Source: Euphrasia confusa (taxonomy: Eukaryota > Streptophyta > Magnoliopsida > Lamiales > Orobanchaceae). From it: 64,000 nucleotides of DNA. The stretch is taken from positions 24,632,073 to 24,696,072 of the forward strand of contig OX940969.1 of NCBI GenBank assembly GCA_954870475.1. The letters run 5' to 3'. The notes beneath the pieces are model-generated. The model was not told where the DNA came from, did no database searches, and saw nothing but the letters and a program-made list of their open reading frames with translations. This document shows, one piece after another, positions 1-11,066 of the stretch (positions are counted from its first letter, which is position 1; each line of letters opens with the position of its first letter). Position numbers and translations under genes: made by a program.

Positions 1-1713
1 TAACTGTAGACATCTGATTTATGAGAAACAACCCCGAAGCTTCTGGAGAACACTTCCGGAGCAATATACCCGATAGTCCCTCTTGCCCCAAGCATTGATA
101 TCATACTCTGCTTCTTCTGGAACAATTTCGCAAGCCCAAAATCAGATATCTTTGGACTCATGTCTTCGTCCAATAGAATGTTCTGGGGCTTAATGTCGAA
201 ATGAATAATCCTCGTGTTGCAACCTCTGTGTAGATATTCAAGACCTCGGGCAACCCCAACTGCAACCCTGTACATCTCTCCCCACTCCAGCTGTCGCGAT
301 TCTTTATTATTATTGGAAATGAAGTTGTCGAGAGATTTGTTGGGCATGAATTCGTAGACCAAGGCTCGTTTCTTTCTTTCATAGCAGAATCCCAACAGGT
401 TGACTATGTTGACGTGGGAAGTTCTACTGATGCTAGAGACTTCGTTAATGAAGTCTTCAGCATGTTCGCCAGTTTCGGTTAGGACCTTTACCGCCACAGG
501 CTGGCCACCGGGTAGCTTTCCTTTGTACACAATTCCGTACCCGCCTTGGCCTATCTTATTCGAGAAGGATTTTGTGATTTTCTTGATTTCGTTGTGATTG
601 TATCTCTTTGGAGCTAGAGACCCGTGGTTGAGTATTAGCTTTTCGATATTCTGATTGCTTCCTTGGTCTTGCTCGCACAACCTGTACTGTTTTCTGATGC
701 AGACGAGGAATGATGTAGCTATAACGGCAACACCAATTGATGGCCCTGACCATGCATTCGAGACAAAATATATGTTAGTCGTGGAGCTCTATGAAAATGG
801 AGCATGCTGAAGGATTTTCGGTTTTACCTATTATCACGTACTTGTGGAGATGAGAAAGCCCTTTTTTAGATCCTGCAACAGATAACTGTAACTATCATTT
901 CCAAGGAACAGGTGCAGGAACTACCCTAAAGAACATTCGATTATTACCTTGGGAAGGGGCAGGAAGAGTCAAATCGAAGGCACAAGGCCGATCGCCGCAA
1001 ATACAAACCGGCTGGGCTAAAACTGAATCGAACCCGCATAGCCCACCCAATCTACTGCAGTTTAAACAGAACTCCTCGTGAGGTATGCTATAGCTCACGC
1101 TGAAACCCTGCCTCGCTGCTTCCTCGAGGCTCAACTTCAGCCCTGTTTTTTGATCACCAACCGCCCTCAGAACCTTGACGACAATGTTGGCACTGCAATC
1201 TCTGAACCCCCAGAAACCCTGGTTGCTGGGAACTGGTCCGATCCAGTAACCAGCGTTGCTTTGATTGAAAAATCGAGAAGTACAGGTGAAAGGGCTGTCC
1301 GTGGGTGACAGGTGGCAGCCGTAGAACATGGTGAGGTTCTGATTTAGTGGGCCGTCGTAGGAGAATAGGGTGTGGTTGAGGGTGGTGTTGTGGAAGCCGG
1401 ATTCAGGGCAGGTGTTTACGTACATGTCCGAACGGGAGAGGATGATGATCCTGTGGATCTGGTGGAGCTGCAGGACGCGGTAAGAAAGTGTTCCGTCGGT
1501 AAGCTCGGCGACAATGTTGTTCCGGCAGGTGAGGGCGAACTCCGGTGGGCCGCAGTGGGAGGGGCGGTCGCCCCCGGTGAAGGGGTAGGTGACGTTGGTG
1601 ATGGTGCCGCATGAGAAGGTGCGATCGCAGTGGGGGTAGCTGGTTGGTTGGGAGGAGTTTGCCGCCGCGAGGATGGTGAGTGCGGTGAGGATGGATGAGA
1701 GAGAGGAAAGCAT
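1..1713 (-). CDS. LRK10-like receptor kinase (non-RD, HFD clade), 3' end off the window
   Basis: Membrane receptor-like kinase of the LEAF RUST 10 disease-resistance-locus type. Exon 1 (1713-948) starts at an ATG followed by a hydrophobic signal peptide. It then shows a cysteine-rich GUB_WAK_bind domain (CGTITNVTYPF, CGPPEFALTC) and a WAK-associated C-terminal block (CLNCSRLGGLCGF). The donor reads AAG|GTAAT (phase 1). Exon 2 starts at 745 (GGTCAG acceptor) with a transmembrane segment, then a Ser/Thr kinase: VYKGK, VAVKVL, HFDIKPQNILLD, DFGLAK and GTIGYIAPEV. The catalytic loop has Phe before the Asp, so it is a non-RD kinase, as usual for this branch. The C-terminal lobe lies beyond base 1. 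TATAAAAA at 1758-1765 (read on minus) is a possible TATA box. The kinase is close to that of the next gene, so they are tandem duplicates. The ligand is unknown. Confidence 0.88.
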
Positions 1714-1881
1714 TGTGGGAAGATCGAAGATGGTGGCTGCTGCTATTAAAAATCATCTTTTTATAATAAAATCATCTGAAATCAAATTACTATTACTCTC
1801 CATTAATTAATTATGGTGGCGTGTGAAAGATTTAATATATTATCACTCTGAGTTTTATTAATCTTTCTAAGAAGAAGATAA

Positions 1882-2206
1882 TCAAGCTCTCACCCACATG
1901 AATTAGGGGCCGACCCACTCGCCCATTTCTCAGTGGCATTGGAATCCGGTGATGGCGGCGAGCCCAAAGTTTACCGGGCCCGCCTCATCATCATCATCAT
2001 CATCATCACCATTGTTGACCAGTAATATGTCAACGACCTCCCCCTTTTCAGTATTCAACCCTTCATTCCGTATGCCCTTCCAAAACTTCCTCCATCCACT
2101 GATCGCCTCATATCATATCCCTCTCCTGTAGCAAACACCTAAATGCCAATTCCTCAGACGTCGCCATTCTCCTCACAACACAGTCCGTCTCAAACCCGAG
2201 GGGCTG
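1882..2206 (-). pseudogene. Relic of an LRK10L kinase C-terminus
   Basis: About 325 bp that align base by base, with many small differences, to the 3' end of the kinase exon at 16592-16900. Shared pieces include the stretch around the stop codon, the acidic tail (a run of ATC/TCA repeats here) and the subdomain XI region. The reading frame is broken and nothing of the catalytic core is left. It sits between two kinases of the other (HFD) clade, so an RD-type kinase copy once stood here or was moved here. Confidence 0.72.
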
Positions 2207-2702
2207 GTGGGGGTGGGGTAAATTGTGAAATTCAACAACTTTTTTATTATTTTTTATTTTTATTAAAGTCAAAACTCTAGAACAAAAATTCAAGACCTAG
2301 CTAGGATAAAATAAAATTGCTTGTCCGAAGACAATTCCAAGTGTGAAAATTAAGGAAGTTAATGATGGCTCTTGATTTCCTTATTGATTAATGGCGCCTT
2401 TTTTAAGTCACAGTTCTTCCTCAAATCTTTGGTAGTATATTACCAAAACTAATCTAGTTATGTAGGCCCAAATTCATACTATGTTTTTATTTTTTATTCT
2501 TTCTTTCTGAATGTTGGAAGATACAACTAATACAAGTATAAATTGAAAGGTAAATACTACAAGTAATTGATAAATTTTATTGTGGCCTTGTGTAATTAAT
2601 TAACAAAAAAGAAAGAAAAAACCTTAAAAAATAAAGATTTAATATATATGTACATATAATGAGTTTATCAAAACAAATTCATATGATCTAACCTCACTAT
2701 GA
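2207..2702. other. AT-rich spacer
   Basis: No ORF or RNA gene seen. It lies 3' of the receptor kinase at 2703-5180 and probably holds that gene's 3' UTR and poly-A signal. Confidence 0.4.
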
Positions 2703-5180
2703 TCATTCTATCTCCAAACTCACAGAATCCCAAGAAGAAGAAGATTCCGGCGACGCGATCGGAGAAGGAAAGACCGGCTTAGGCGGAACCTGTATCCCCT
2801 CAACTTTCCCTTCCAGCATCTCCAAAACCTTGGTCATCGAAGGCCTATCAGCCGCCATTATCTGAATGCACCAAACCCCCACCAGCAACATCTTCCTCAC
2901 AACCTCCTCCACATCATCCACAACCACACACTCGTAAATCCTATCGTGAAAAAACTCCTCCCCCGACTCGACAGCCTTCTTAACTCCCGCCATTTCAAGC
3001 AGCATCATTCCATAGCTGTACACGTCAGACTTATGAGAAACAACCCCAAAGCTCCTCGAGAACACCTCGGGGGCAATGTACCCGACTGTCCCCCTCGCCC
3101 CCAGCATCGATATCATACTCTGCTTCTTCTGGAACAATTTCGCAAGCCCAAAATCAGATATCTTTGGACTCATGTCTTCGTCCAATAGAATGTTCTGGGG
3201 CTTGATGTCGAAGTGCACGATCCTCGTGCTGCACCCCCGGTGCAGGTACTCCAGCCCCCGGGCGACCCCGACCGCGATCTCGTACATCTTGTCCCACCCG
3301 AGCTTATCGCGCGACCTCATCATGAAGTTGTCGAGGGACTTGTTGGGCATGAACTCGTAGACGAGGGCTCGCTTGTTTCGCTCGTAGCAGAACCCCAGGA
3401 GGTTGACGATGTTCACGTGGGAGGTTTTGCTGATGCTCGAGACTTCGTTGACGAAGTCTTCGGGGATGTTGTCGTCGGTTTCGGTTAGGAGTTTGACCGC
3501 GACGAGCTGGCCGTCTTCCGGAAACTTCCCTTTGTACACGATACCGAAGGCTCCCCTGCCGAGCTTTTCGGAGAAGGATTTTGTCATTTTCTTGATTTGG
3601 TTGTAGGTGTATCTTTTTGGAGCGAGAGAGCCGTGGTGGAGTAGGACTTTGTCGATGTCTTGGTTGCCTTCTTGATCGTGAGTACGCAGATGGCATCGTT
3701 TTTTGATGCAGAAGATGGCGATGAATGAGATGGCTATTCCGGAAGGAAGTCCGAGTGATAGCCCTGCATGCATACACATTGATGACTCACTTCTTTCCTT
3801 TGTAATTTACAAATGAAAGTCGTCATCTTTTATATAAGACAGATTGAGATAAATATTGAGCTAGTGGTAAAATTTAAAATGTGTGTAATCTTGTCTACCT
3901 ATTATTAAATATGTCTGCGAATGTTGAGGCCCGTTTGTAGATCCTGCAGTCAGAAACATTTGTTAAGAACATACTGTTTCATCACTGACATATAGTTTTC
4001 GTCAATCCTCACAAACATAAGTGAGCTTTATTTTTCTAGTTTGTATCAAGCAAATCGTGACTTGGAATTTGGAAATAACATAATCACATTGAACACAGGA
4101 AGAAAAACATAATATCATAATTGAAGTGTTGAGTGCAGTTTAGAGTAACCAAATGAACAACCAACATAGATTTCAGATACAAGTGTGATATTCAACTAAA
4201 AATCCTTAAATATGTTCAAATTTGATTTTTCATAAATCTAAAGGATTAAATAAATGTAGTATAAAACCCAAATTAACATCCTAATACTATATAAACATAT
4301 ACTACTACTAGTAACTACTGCAAAATAAAAGAAAAAAATGAAGAAAAAAAACTCTGTATATAATGAGAAATAAAAAATGAGAGTAATACGTACTGGTATG
4401 AGTCGTATCGTTGCAGGTGAAGCTATGAGGTCCGTCGGCGCAGTAGCAAATAAAAGACTGATTCCTATGCTCGCACGACCCGCCCGACCCCACACAATTC
4501 CGGCAGTCGTTATTCACGGACCACTGGACCGAAAACCCCCTCTCGAAGGCGTCCTGCAACACCACGTCCGCCGAAACATTCCCCGGCCGATACCGCAAAC
4601 CCCTCGCCGCGCCCTGGCTCACCGGAACATTAATGCTCCCGCCGCACGCGCCGCCGGCCGCTTCCTCCATCGCGAGGTAGAAGCTCCCGTTTCCGGATCC
4701 GCTGACGCCGCTGCAGTTCAACCGATCGGCGGTCGGCGGAGGCGGCCGGATGGAGTCGCATCCGTAGTACAGGGTGACGTTGCGGTCGTTGGCGGCGGAG
4801 GAGAAATCGAAGACGGCGGGGTCTAGGGTTGTGTTGCGGAGAAGAGGTGCACACAAGGTGTTTGATAAATCGTCTCTCGAGACGCGGAGCGTTTGTGTGG
4901 CGGTGTCGATGTCGAGGACTCGGTAGGGTATCGATGAGGTGTTGAGGATTAGTGTGTTGTTTCGGCAGGTTAGCTGGAAACCGGGAAGCCCGCAGGAGGC
5001 GGGCCGAGGCCCGGCCCAGAAGGGATACCCGATTTCCCTGATGTTGCCACACTCCAACGGAGGCCCGCAGGATCGGTTGCGGGCCTGATCATCTTGACAT
5101 GAATAAGATGGGGCTCGCAATAGTAGTACAATCAGAGCAGTGAGAAATAGGGATGCAATAGTTTGAGGCTTCATTTTCAT
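2703..5180 (-). CDS. LRK10-like receptor kinase, non-RD (HFD), complete two-exon gene
   Basis: Exon 1 (5180-4394) encodes a signal peptide, a GUB_WAK_bind domain (CGPPLECGNIREIGYPFW, CGLPGFQLTC) and a WAK_assoc block (CRNCVGSGGSCEH) with several N-glycosylation sites. The donor is CCA|GTACGT, phase 1. Exon 2 (3763-2703) begins after TGCATGCAG with a transmembrane helix, then a full kinase: P-loop GRGAFG, VAVKLL, HFDIKPQNILLD, DFGLAK, GTVGYIAPEV and a RPSMTKVLEML tail. The HRD arginine is Phe, so this is a non-RD kinase, typical of the PR5K/LRK10L-2 branch. I chose the MKMKPQ start because the signal peptide follows directly; in-frame codons further upstream look like 5' UTR. The intron (4393-3764) shows no ORF. 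The gene should be an intact cell-surface receptor. Confidence 0.88.
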
Positions 5181-5544
5181 TTCAATTTGTGGGTTGGTCG
5201 TATACGATGTTATTACATGTGCGATCATCGATGAAAATTTCTGGTTCCGACTCTGATAAGAGTGAACATGACTTGAATTAAGTCCAAGGATTCGTAAGTC
5301 CAAGGATTCGACAGAAGCGTGTCTCATTCCACGACATAAACAATTAAAAATACAGGGCAATCCTTGCTGAATTCAAAACCAAATCCAGAACTGCTGACTT
5401 TTCTTCAATGAAGAAAATCAGGAAGACAATTGATGAAGGAGGTGTGATACAATTTATACGCGTTATTATGATGTAAAAATTTCATGACAACAAAGATTCA
5501 CAGGATTAATATGCTTCACAATGTGGCCAAGTATCCCAACATTT

Positions 5545-5640
5545 TAAAAAATGTCATATCAGAGTGGTGGTGACGTGGGTTCGATTTTCATCCTACCTAA
5601 TCGAGGTGCTTACTTGGGCACACATCCTTTGAAATAAAAT
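5545..5640 (+). repeat. Possible tRNA-derived SINE fragment
   Basis: ATCAGAGTGGT (like an A box) followed about 20 bp later by GTGGGTTCGATTTTC (like a B box), in otherwise AT-rich DNA with no ORF. Tail and target duplication were not resolved, so this is only a suggestion. The rest of 5181-5954 is promoter/3' spacer with nothing clear. Confidence 0.3.
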
Positions 5641-5954
5641 AAGTAAATTTTACTGTGAAACCAAAAGAGAGTATCTTAACTTCATTTTCTCACAAAATGG
5701 GATAAAATTATATTTTCCATAAAGATGTATAAACTATTCAATTCATTTTTTTCCCTCTAGCAAAATGCCAAAATCCTATTTGTCAACATAAGAATTAAAC
5801 ATATTCAAAGTCCTTCAATCTATTAATATTGTACAGATTTTTTTGATAACATAGCTATAATTTCGTATAGTTGTGTAACAAAACCAGACAAAAATTAAGA
5901 ACACGCCTCTTTCATAAAACCTCTTTATTTTATGAAAGATGATAGAAACCTCAT

Positions 5955-8695
5955 TCACTCACTAAAATTAGGTGCCGACCCATTCACTGATTTCTCTGTC
6001 GCAGCCGAACCCAGGGACAGCAGCCCAACGCTCCTCTTCGGTGGGCCCACCTCATCATCGCTTTCGACCAATAGTATGTCAAATAGCTCCTCACTTTCAT
6101 CAACCAACGCTTCACTCCGAATACCCTTCAAACCCTCCAAGACTTCCTCCATCGACGGCCTCATATCTCTCTCACGCTGCAAACATCTAAAGACCAATTC
6201 CGCAACCAACGTAGCCATCCTCTTCACATCAGGATCCGTCTCGAACCCAATCCTTAAATCGACTAGCTCGTTCAAAGCCCGGTTCTGAATCTTACTCACC
6301 GCCATATTAGCCAAGTTGATATTATGCTTAAGCCTGCTCATGTCCACGGCCTGAAGTGACGATATAAGTTCGGCCAGAACCACTCCGAAACTATAGACAT
6401 CGCTCTTTTCAGTAAGCTGGTAACATTGGTAGTACTCGGGGTCCACATATCCGGGCGTCCCCTGTGGGGCTGTGGACACGTGGGTAGCATCAGCCGGGAA
6501 AAGTCGTGAGAGCCCGAAGTCGGCGACCTTCACGTGGAAGTTGTCGTCGAGAAGAATGTTGTTTGTCTTCACATCGCGGTGGATGATGTCAGACCTGTGG
6601 AGGTAGGTCAGGGCCTCGGCTGTCTCGATGGCGATATTCAGGCGGATGGGCCATGAGAGCAGGCCCGTTCCAGACTGTTTGCCGTGGAGGTGATCAGCAA
6701 CTGTTCCGTTGGATATGTACTCGTAGACAAGCAGTAGCTCGTGGCTCTTCTTGGAGGTGCACCCGTAGAGCTTTACCAGGTTCTCGTGTCGTAGTCGGGT
6801 CAGGATCTGGACTTCATTCATGAACTGCTCCACACGCTTGAAGTTGTTCTCGTACAGACGTTTGACTGCAACTATATGGCCATCAGACAACACCCCTGTT
6901 TGCAACAGAATAAAACACTTAATTTTCAGGTAATAATATTTTGCTACCCAGGGCGTTGGATTCAGGTCTTACCATAATATACCGTACCGAATCCACCATC
7001 TCCTAATATTCTAGAAGAATCAAAATTATCCGTAGCCTCTTCAAGCTCGGTGTAATCAAACACTCGCACCCCGAAGTATGTGCTCCCCCCACCGAGGTTG
7101 GAGTTTGAAGTCAAGAACGAAGGGATATTTCTACGGAAACCAGTTGGAGGAGGCATAGATAGTGGATTGTTTGACATAGGAGTTGTGATTTCCTTGCTCG
7201 AAGTGGATTGGGCGAGTTGAGAGCCAAGTCGATGATGAAGTTTTTTGCGCTGCCTAAAGTAGAAAACTAAACATCCTAACCCAACTCCAGCAATAACAGC
7301 AATAACAGCAATACCTACGGGGAGACCTGGATAGTAGGGGCAGGCAGAGGAAATATATTCTCAATTCAAAAGCTAATTAGATCGTTTGATTAATTTTAAA
7401 TACATGTGTGGATAGCGTACCGATATTCGTTTTTGAAATCCGTCTAACTGTACCTGCAGCAATCACTGACCGTGAAATGTTAGTTATTTTGCTTAATTAA
7501 ATAAAACTATAAAACACAAGTTCTATATGATGGAACGATGTCATGAAAGAATATGGACACGATAATTAATTTATATTGAATCTAAACAAAATTTGATGAA
7601 AAATTCAAACAAAGTGTACAAGATTTTAATCGCCAAGAAACATCATCACCGGAGATAACTTCAAAACCAATCGGGCTACTTTCCGGTGAGGGTGTTTAAG
7701 ATCCTGGACAAGGCCATTGCCATTTGCCACAAATGCATTGTCAATGAAGGTTTCCAAGTGAAAATGATACAATTTCCAAGTGTTCTTCTGAGGTATATAT
7801 ATACAGAAATCAGACTAATTAAATACTCAACTCATATATCAATGACGGTTGGTCTAAAGCTGGCAAGCTATACTGAATTAATTATCAAATAAAACACATA
7901 ATGGTTTATAAATTTCTACATACCGCCTCCAGTTGGTGTATCGTTACACGTGAAATTCCGATTTCCATTTCTACAGTAACAAACAAACTTCCCAAGGTCC
8001 GGATTGTGCCCACACAACCCACCTGATATATAACATTTATAGCAGTGGGGATTGTCTGCGTACCAGCGGACTGAGAATCCAATCGCGAGTGCTTCTTCTA
8101 ATTTGATCAACGATGAGGTTGCCGGACGCGCTAAAGCCGCCGCAGCAGATCCACTAACCGGAACAGTAATACTACGGTCACATGACATATTATTAACGCT
8201 AGAAACATTTCCCTCCACAGAGTAGGAATTCAAACTTTTTCCGCAGTTGAATCGATAGGGGGACGTGGACGGTATTAGTCCAAGGCTGCAGTTATAGAAC
8301 AAGGTGATTTTCCGGTCGTTGGCGGTTGAGGAGGAATTGAAAAGGGTGGGATCCAAGGTTGTGCTGATGAGTAATGGTGCACACAAGGTGTTTGATAAAT
8401 CGTCTCTTGAGAGGCGGAGTGTTTGAGAAGTGTAATCGATGTTAAGGACTCGGTAAGTTACGGATGAGATGTTGAGAAGGAGTGTATTGTTGTTTCGGCA
8501 GTTTGAATGGAAACCGGGAAAGCCGCATGATCTATGTCGTCCTTGTCCCCAGAAAGGATACGATATTCCCCTGATAGCGCCACAGTTAACTGGACGACTG
8601 CAGGAAGAATAATTCTGGCAGAAGCAACTTGGGATTGTTCCTAGTAATAGGATTATGAGAAAGAGTTTCGGATCGAATTCCGGGTTCGGGCTCAT
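5955..8695 (-). CDS. LRK10L-1-type RD receptor kinase, unit A (proximal ectodomain)
   Basis: Four exons join in phase 1: ectodomain 8695-7924 (ATG, signal peptide to CFCQ, GUB_WAK_bind with YPFWGQG, WAK_assoc CYKCYISGGLCG; donor GGCG|GTATGT), mini-exon 7453-7421 (33 nt), transmembrane/juxtamembrane exon 7326-6973 (includes P-loop GDGGFGTVYYG), and kinase exon 6895-5955. The kinase has VAVKRLYENN, HRDVKTNNILLD, DFGLSR and GTPGYVDPEYY, so it is a canonical RD kinase likely to be active. Arabidopsis LRK10L1 members act at the plasma membrane in ABA and stress signalling; a similar role here is inference. The intron before the kinase exon is only 76 bp, against about 470 bp in unit B, which points to a local deletion. 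An alternative ectodomain exon lies just upstream (10067-9320). Confidence 0.87.
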
Positions 8696-9290
8696 TTGTT
8701 TTTACAATGGCATATGAAGAATGTAAATATTGAGAAAAGACTGGCAATCTGTTTATTGTTTCTTAATAAACAGACTGTTTGGAAAATACTCCCTTAGTCC
8801 CTTAAAGCAGACAGGAATATTTACTCACATGTGAAATTCAAGAAATCAATTGTTTATTATATTTTTTTAATTGTTGGCAAACACTCCCTTAAAGTCAGAC
8901 AGGACTTGAAACCTCAAACTAAAATTTTACTATTCCATTTATTTTTCTTTTAAAATGACACGTTTTCATAAACAAAAAAGCCTCATCAAAACCTATCCTT
9001 AAAAGTCCTGAGAAGAACAAAATTCAAGACCTACAGACTAACAATTCCTAGTGTGAAATTGAACATTTTTCCGGAGTTGAGGTAGAATCATTACTGAAGA
9101 AATTCCAACATCAATTAAGACTTTGATGTAAGAGCATCTTTATTCCTAAAGGTTTCTGTACCGCTAAACCCAACCCACCGGCTTTGTTGTTCGAAAACTG
9201 GCTTCAACATCATTCGAAAAACACATAAAAATCCAATCAATTTGAGAAGTTTTGAAATCCAATCAAACTGTAATTTATACTCAACGTCAG

Positions 9291-10067
9291 TCAATACAAG
9301 TATGGAAAATCGCACATACCGGTTAGTGTCTCATTGCACGTGAACTTCCGAATTCCATTGCTGCAGAAACAAGCAAACGCCCCGGCATCCTGATTACGCC
9401 CGCACAACCCGCCCGACTGAACACAATTATAGCAGGGCCTGTTATCCGCATACCAGTTGACTGAAAACCCAATGGAAAGTGCTTCTTCTAATCTGGCCCT
9501 CGACGAGGTAGCTGGATTTGACAAAGCCTGTGCCGAAGATAGACTCACCGGAACAGTAATACTGCTGTTGCATGACAAAGTACTTACATTGGAAACTTCT
9601 CCAGCCACAGAGAAGGAATTCAATCTGTTTCCGCAGTCGAAGCGATAGGGGGACTTGGATGGTCCACAGCCATAGAACAAGGTCATGTTCTGGTCGTTGG
9701 CGATCGGGGAGAAATCAAAGAGGGTGTGATCCAAGGTTGTGTTGATGTGTAAAGGTGCACACAAGTTGTTTGATAGATCTTCTCTTGAGATGGTGAGTGT
9801 TGTGGAGCTGAAATCGATGTTAAGGACTCGGTAGGCTAAAGATGAGATGTTGAGATGGAGGGTACTGTTGTCTCGGCAATTCAGCTGGAAACCTGGATAG
9901 CCGCATGATGGAGGCCGACCTGATCCCCAGAAGGGATACCCCATTTCCCTGATATCCCCACAGCTAAATGGCAGCCTGCAGGTTTCAAAATTCTGGCAGA
10001 AGAAATTCGGGATTGTTCCTAGTAATACCATTATGAGAAGGACCTTTGGGCCGAATTCCGGGTTCAT
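9291..10067 (-). CDS. Stand-alone ectodomain exon, unit A distal (alternative first exon or secreted receptor-like protein)
   Basis: ATG, signal peptide (cleavage near CQNF), GUB_WAK_bind domain (CGDIREMGYPFWGSG, CGYPGFQLNC) and WAK_assoc block (CYNCVQSGGLCG). There is no kinase before the next ectodomain exon at 8695. A good donor, ACCG|GTATGT, ends the exon at 9320 in phase 1, the phase the mini-exon and transmembrane exon of unit A accept. Two readings fit: it is spliced past 8695 to the shared kinase exons, or the intron is read through and the protein stops a few residues later (stop at 9291), giving a secreted ectodomain. I could not find a phase-1 acceptor inside the 8695 exon at the two best AG sites, so a tandem double ectodomain is less likely. 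Confidence 0.72.
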   Translation of the reverse strand: MNPEFGPKVLLIMVLLGTIPNFFCQNFETCRLPFSCGDIREMGYPFWGSGRPPSCGYPGFQLNCRDNSTLHLNISSLAYRVLNIDFSSTTLTISREDLSNNLCAPLHINTTLDHTLFDFSPIANDQNMTLFYGCGPSKSPYRFDCGNRLNSFSVAGEVSNVSTLSCNSSITVPVSLSSAQALSNPATSSRARLEEALSIGFSVNWYADNRPCYNCVQSGGLCGRNQDAGAFACFCSNGIRKFTCNETLTGMCDFPYLY

Positions 10068-10599
10068 TTCTGTTTTTCACAATGACACGTGAAGTAAGTG
10101 GGGATAGAAAAACCTTGGCAATTATGTTACAAGAAAGTATTTCCTTCTTTTTGGATAAATTGAAAAGGTATATTCTTCGTGTAAGAAATTCAAGAGAATC
10201 ATTTTTTGTAATTGTTTGCACACACTCTCTTAAAAAGTCAAAAAAATTCCACATAAACGAGGTTTATCTGTCTCACTAGAAGATCACAGCTAATGTTTTC
10301 AGATAAAAAAATATCAAAATTCCAATGTGAAATAATCCATCAATAATGAATAAAAAATTAATAGAATTAAATTGCCCAAATTATTAAGTACAGTATAAAT
10401 TAGAATATTGACCTGATCACAGCTGATTAGGGATTACTGATTACAAAATTCCACATATTGCTTGACTTCAATTAATTATCAAATCAAATACTTAAACGAA
10501 AACATTTAAAGCTAAAATCGCCTGATAATAAATAAAAAAAAAAGCATAAAACAGAACCAAAATAAAATTATAATAAGACTGAATTCAATATATTCATAC

Positions 10600-10830
10600 C
10601 TTGTCCAGGTCTGCAGAAGCAATCCAATAACCCGGAAAATCCAGATCACGCCTGCACAACTCGAGACAATCACCAGCTGAATTTATCCGCTGACCACTGC
10701 ATTGAAAACCCACTAACAATGCTTCCTACTTCTCGAAGCAGCTTCCAGGTTCTCCGAAATCCGCTTGACTCAGGGGAACAGTAATATTAACGTCGCATAC
10801 TCGCATGACATATCACCAACGTTATATTTT
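10600..10830 (-). pseudogene. Decayed ectodomain fragment (unit A)
   Basis: C-terminal half of a GUB_WAK/WAK_assoc exon: the sequence still reads like the CNITVPVS-to-SGGLCG segment of its neighbours but is frameshifted and lacks the first half. It is the counterpart of the fragment at 15965-16190, about 5.35 kb away, so it was present before the unit A/B duplication. The stretch from 10070 to 10600 holds only the presumed promoter of the exon at 10067. Confidence 0.65.
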
Positions 10831-11066
10831 CCATCATGAAAGATGATTATAAACTATTCCATTCATTTTTTTATTCACTTTAGCAAAATACCAAAATCCT
10901 ATTTGTCAAAGTATTAAACGTATCCAAAGTCCTTTAATCTATTAATATTGTACAGATTCGGTGATAACATAGCTATAATTTCATATAGTTAAAAGTTATG
11001 TGACAAAAACTAGACACAAATTAAAAACACGCCTTTTTATTTTATGAATGATGATAGCAAACTCAT

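Noticed and set aside
3213..3488. Open frame on the plus strand across the kinase at 2703-3763
   Set aside because: Antisense shadow of the GC-rich kinase coding strand; the minus strand carries the full kinase motifs.
9291..10067. Tandem double-ectodomain receptor (distal ectodomain fused to proximal)
   Set aside because: Distal donor is phase 1, but the two best AG sites near the start of the proximal exon (after CTGCCAG and CTGCAG) are phase 0 and 2, so fusion would shift frame. Not excluded for other cryptic sites.
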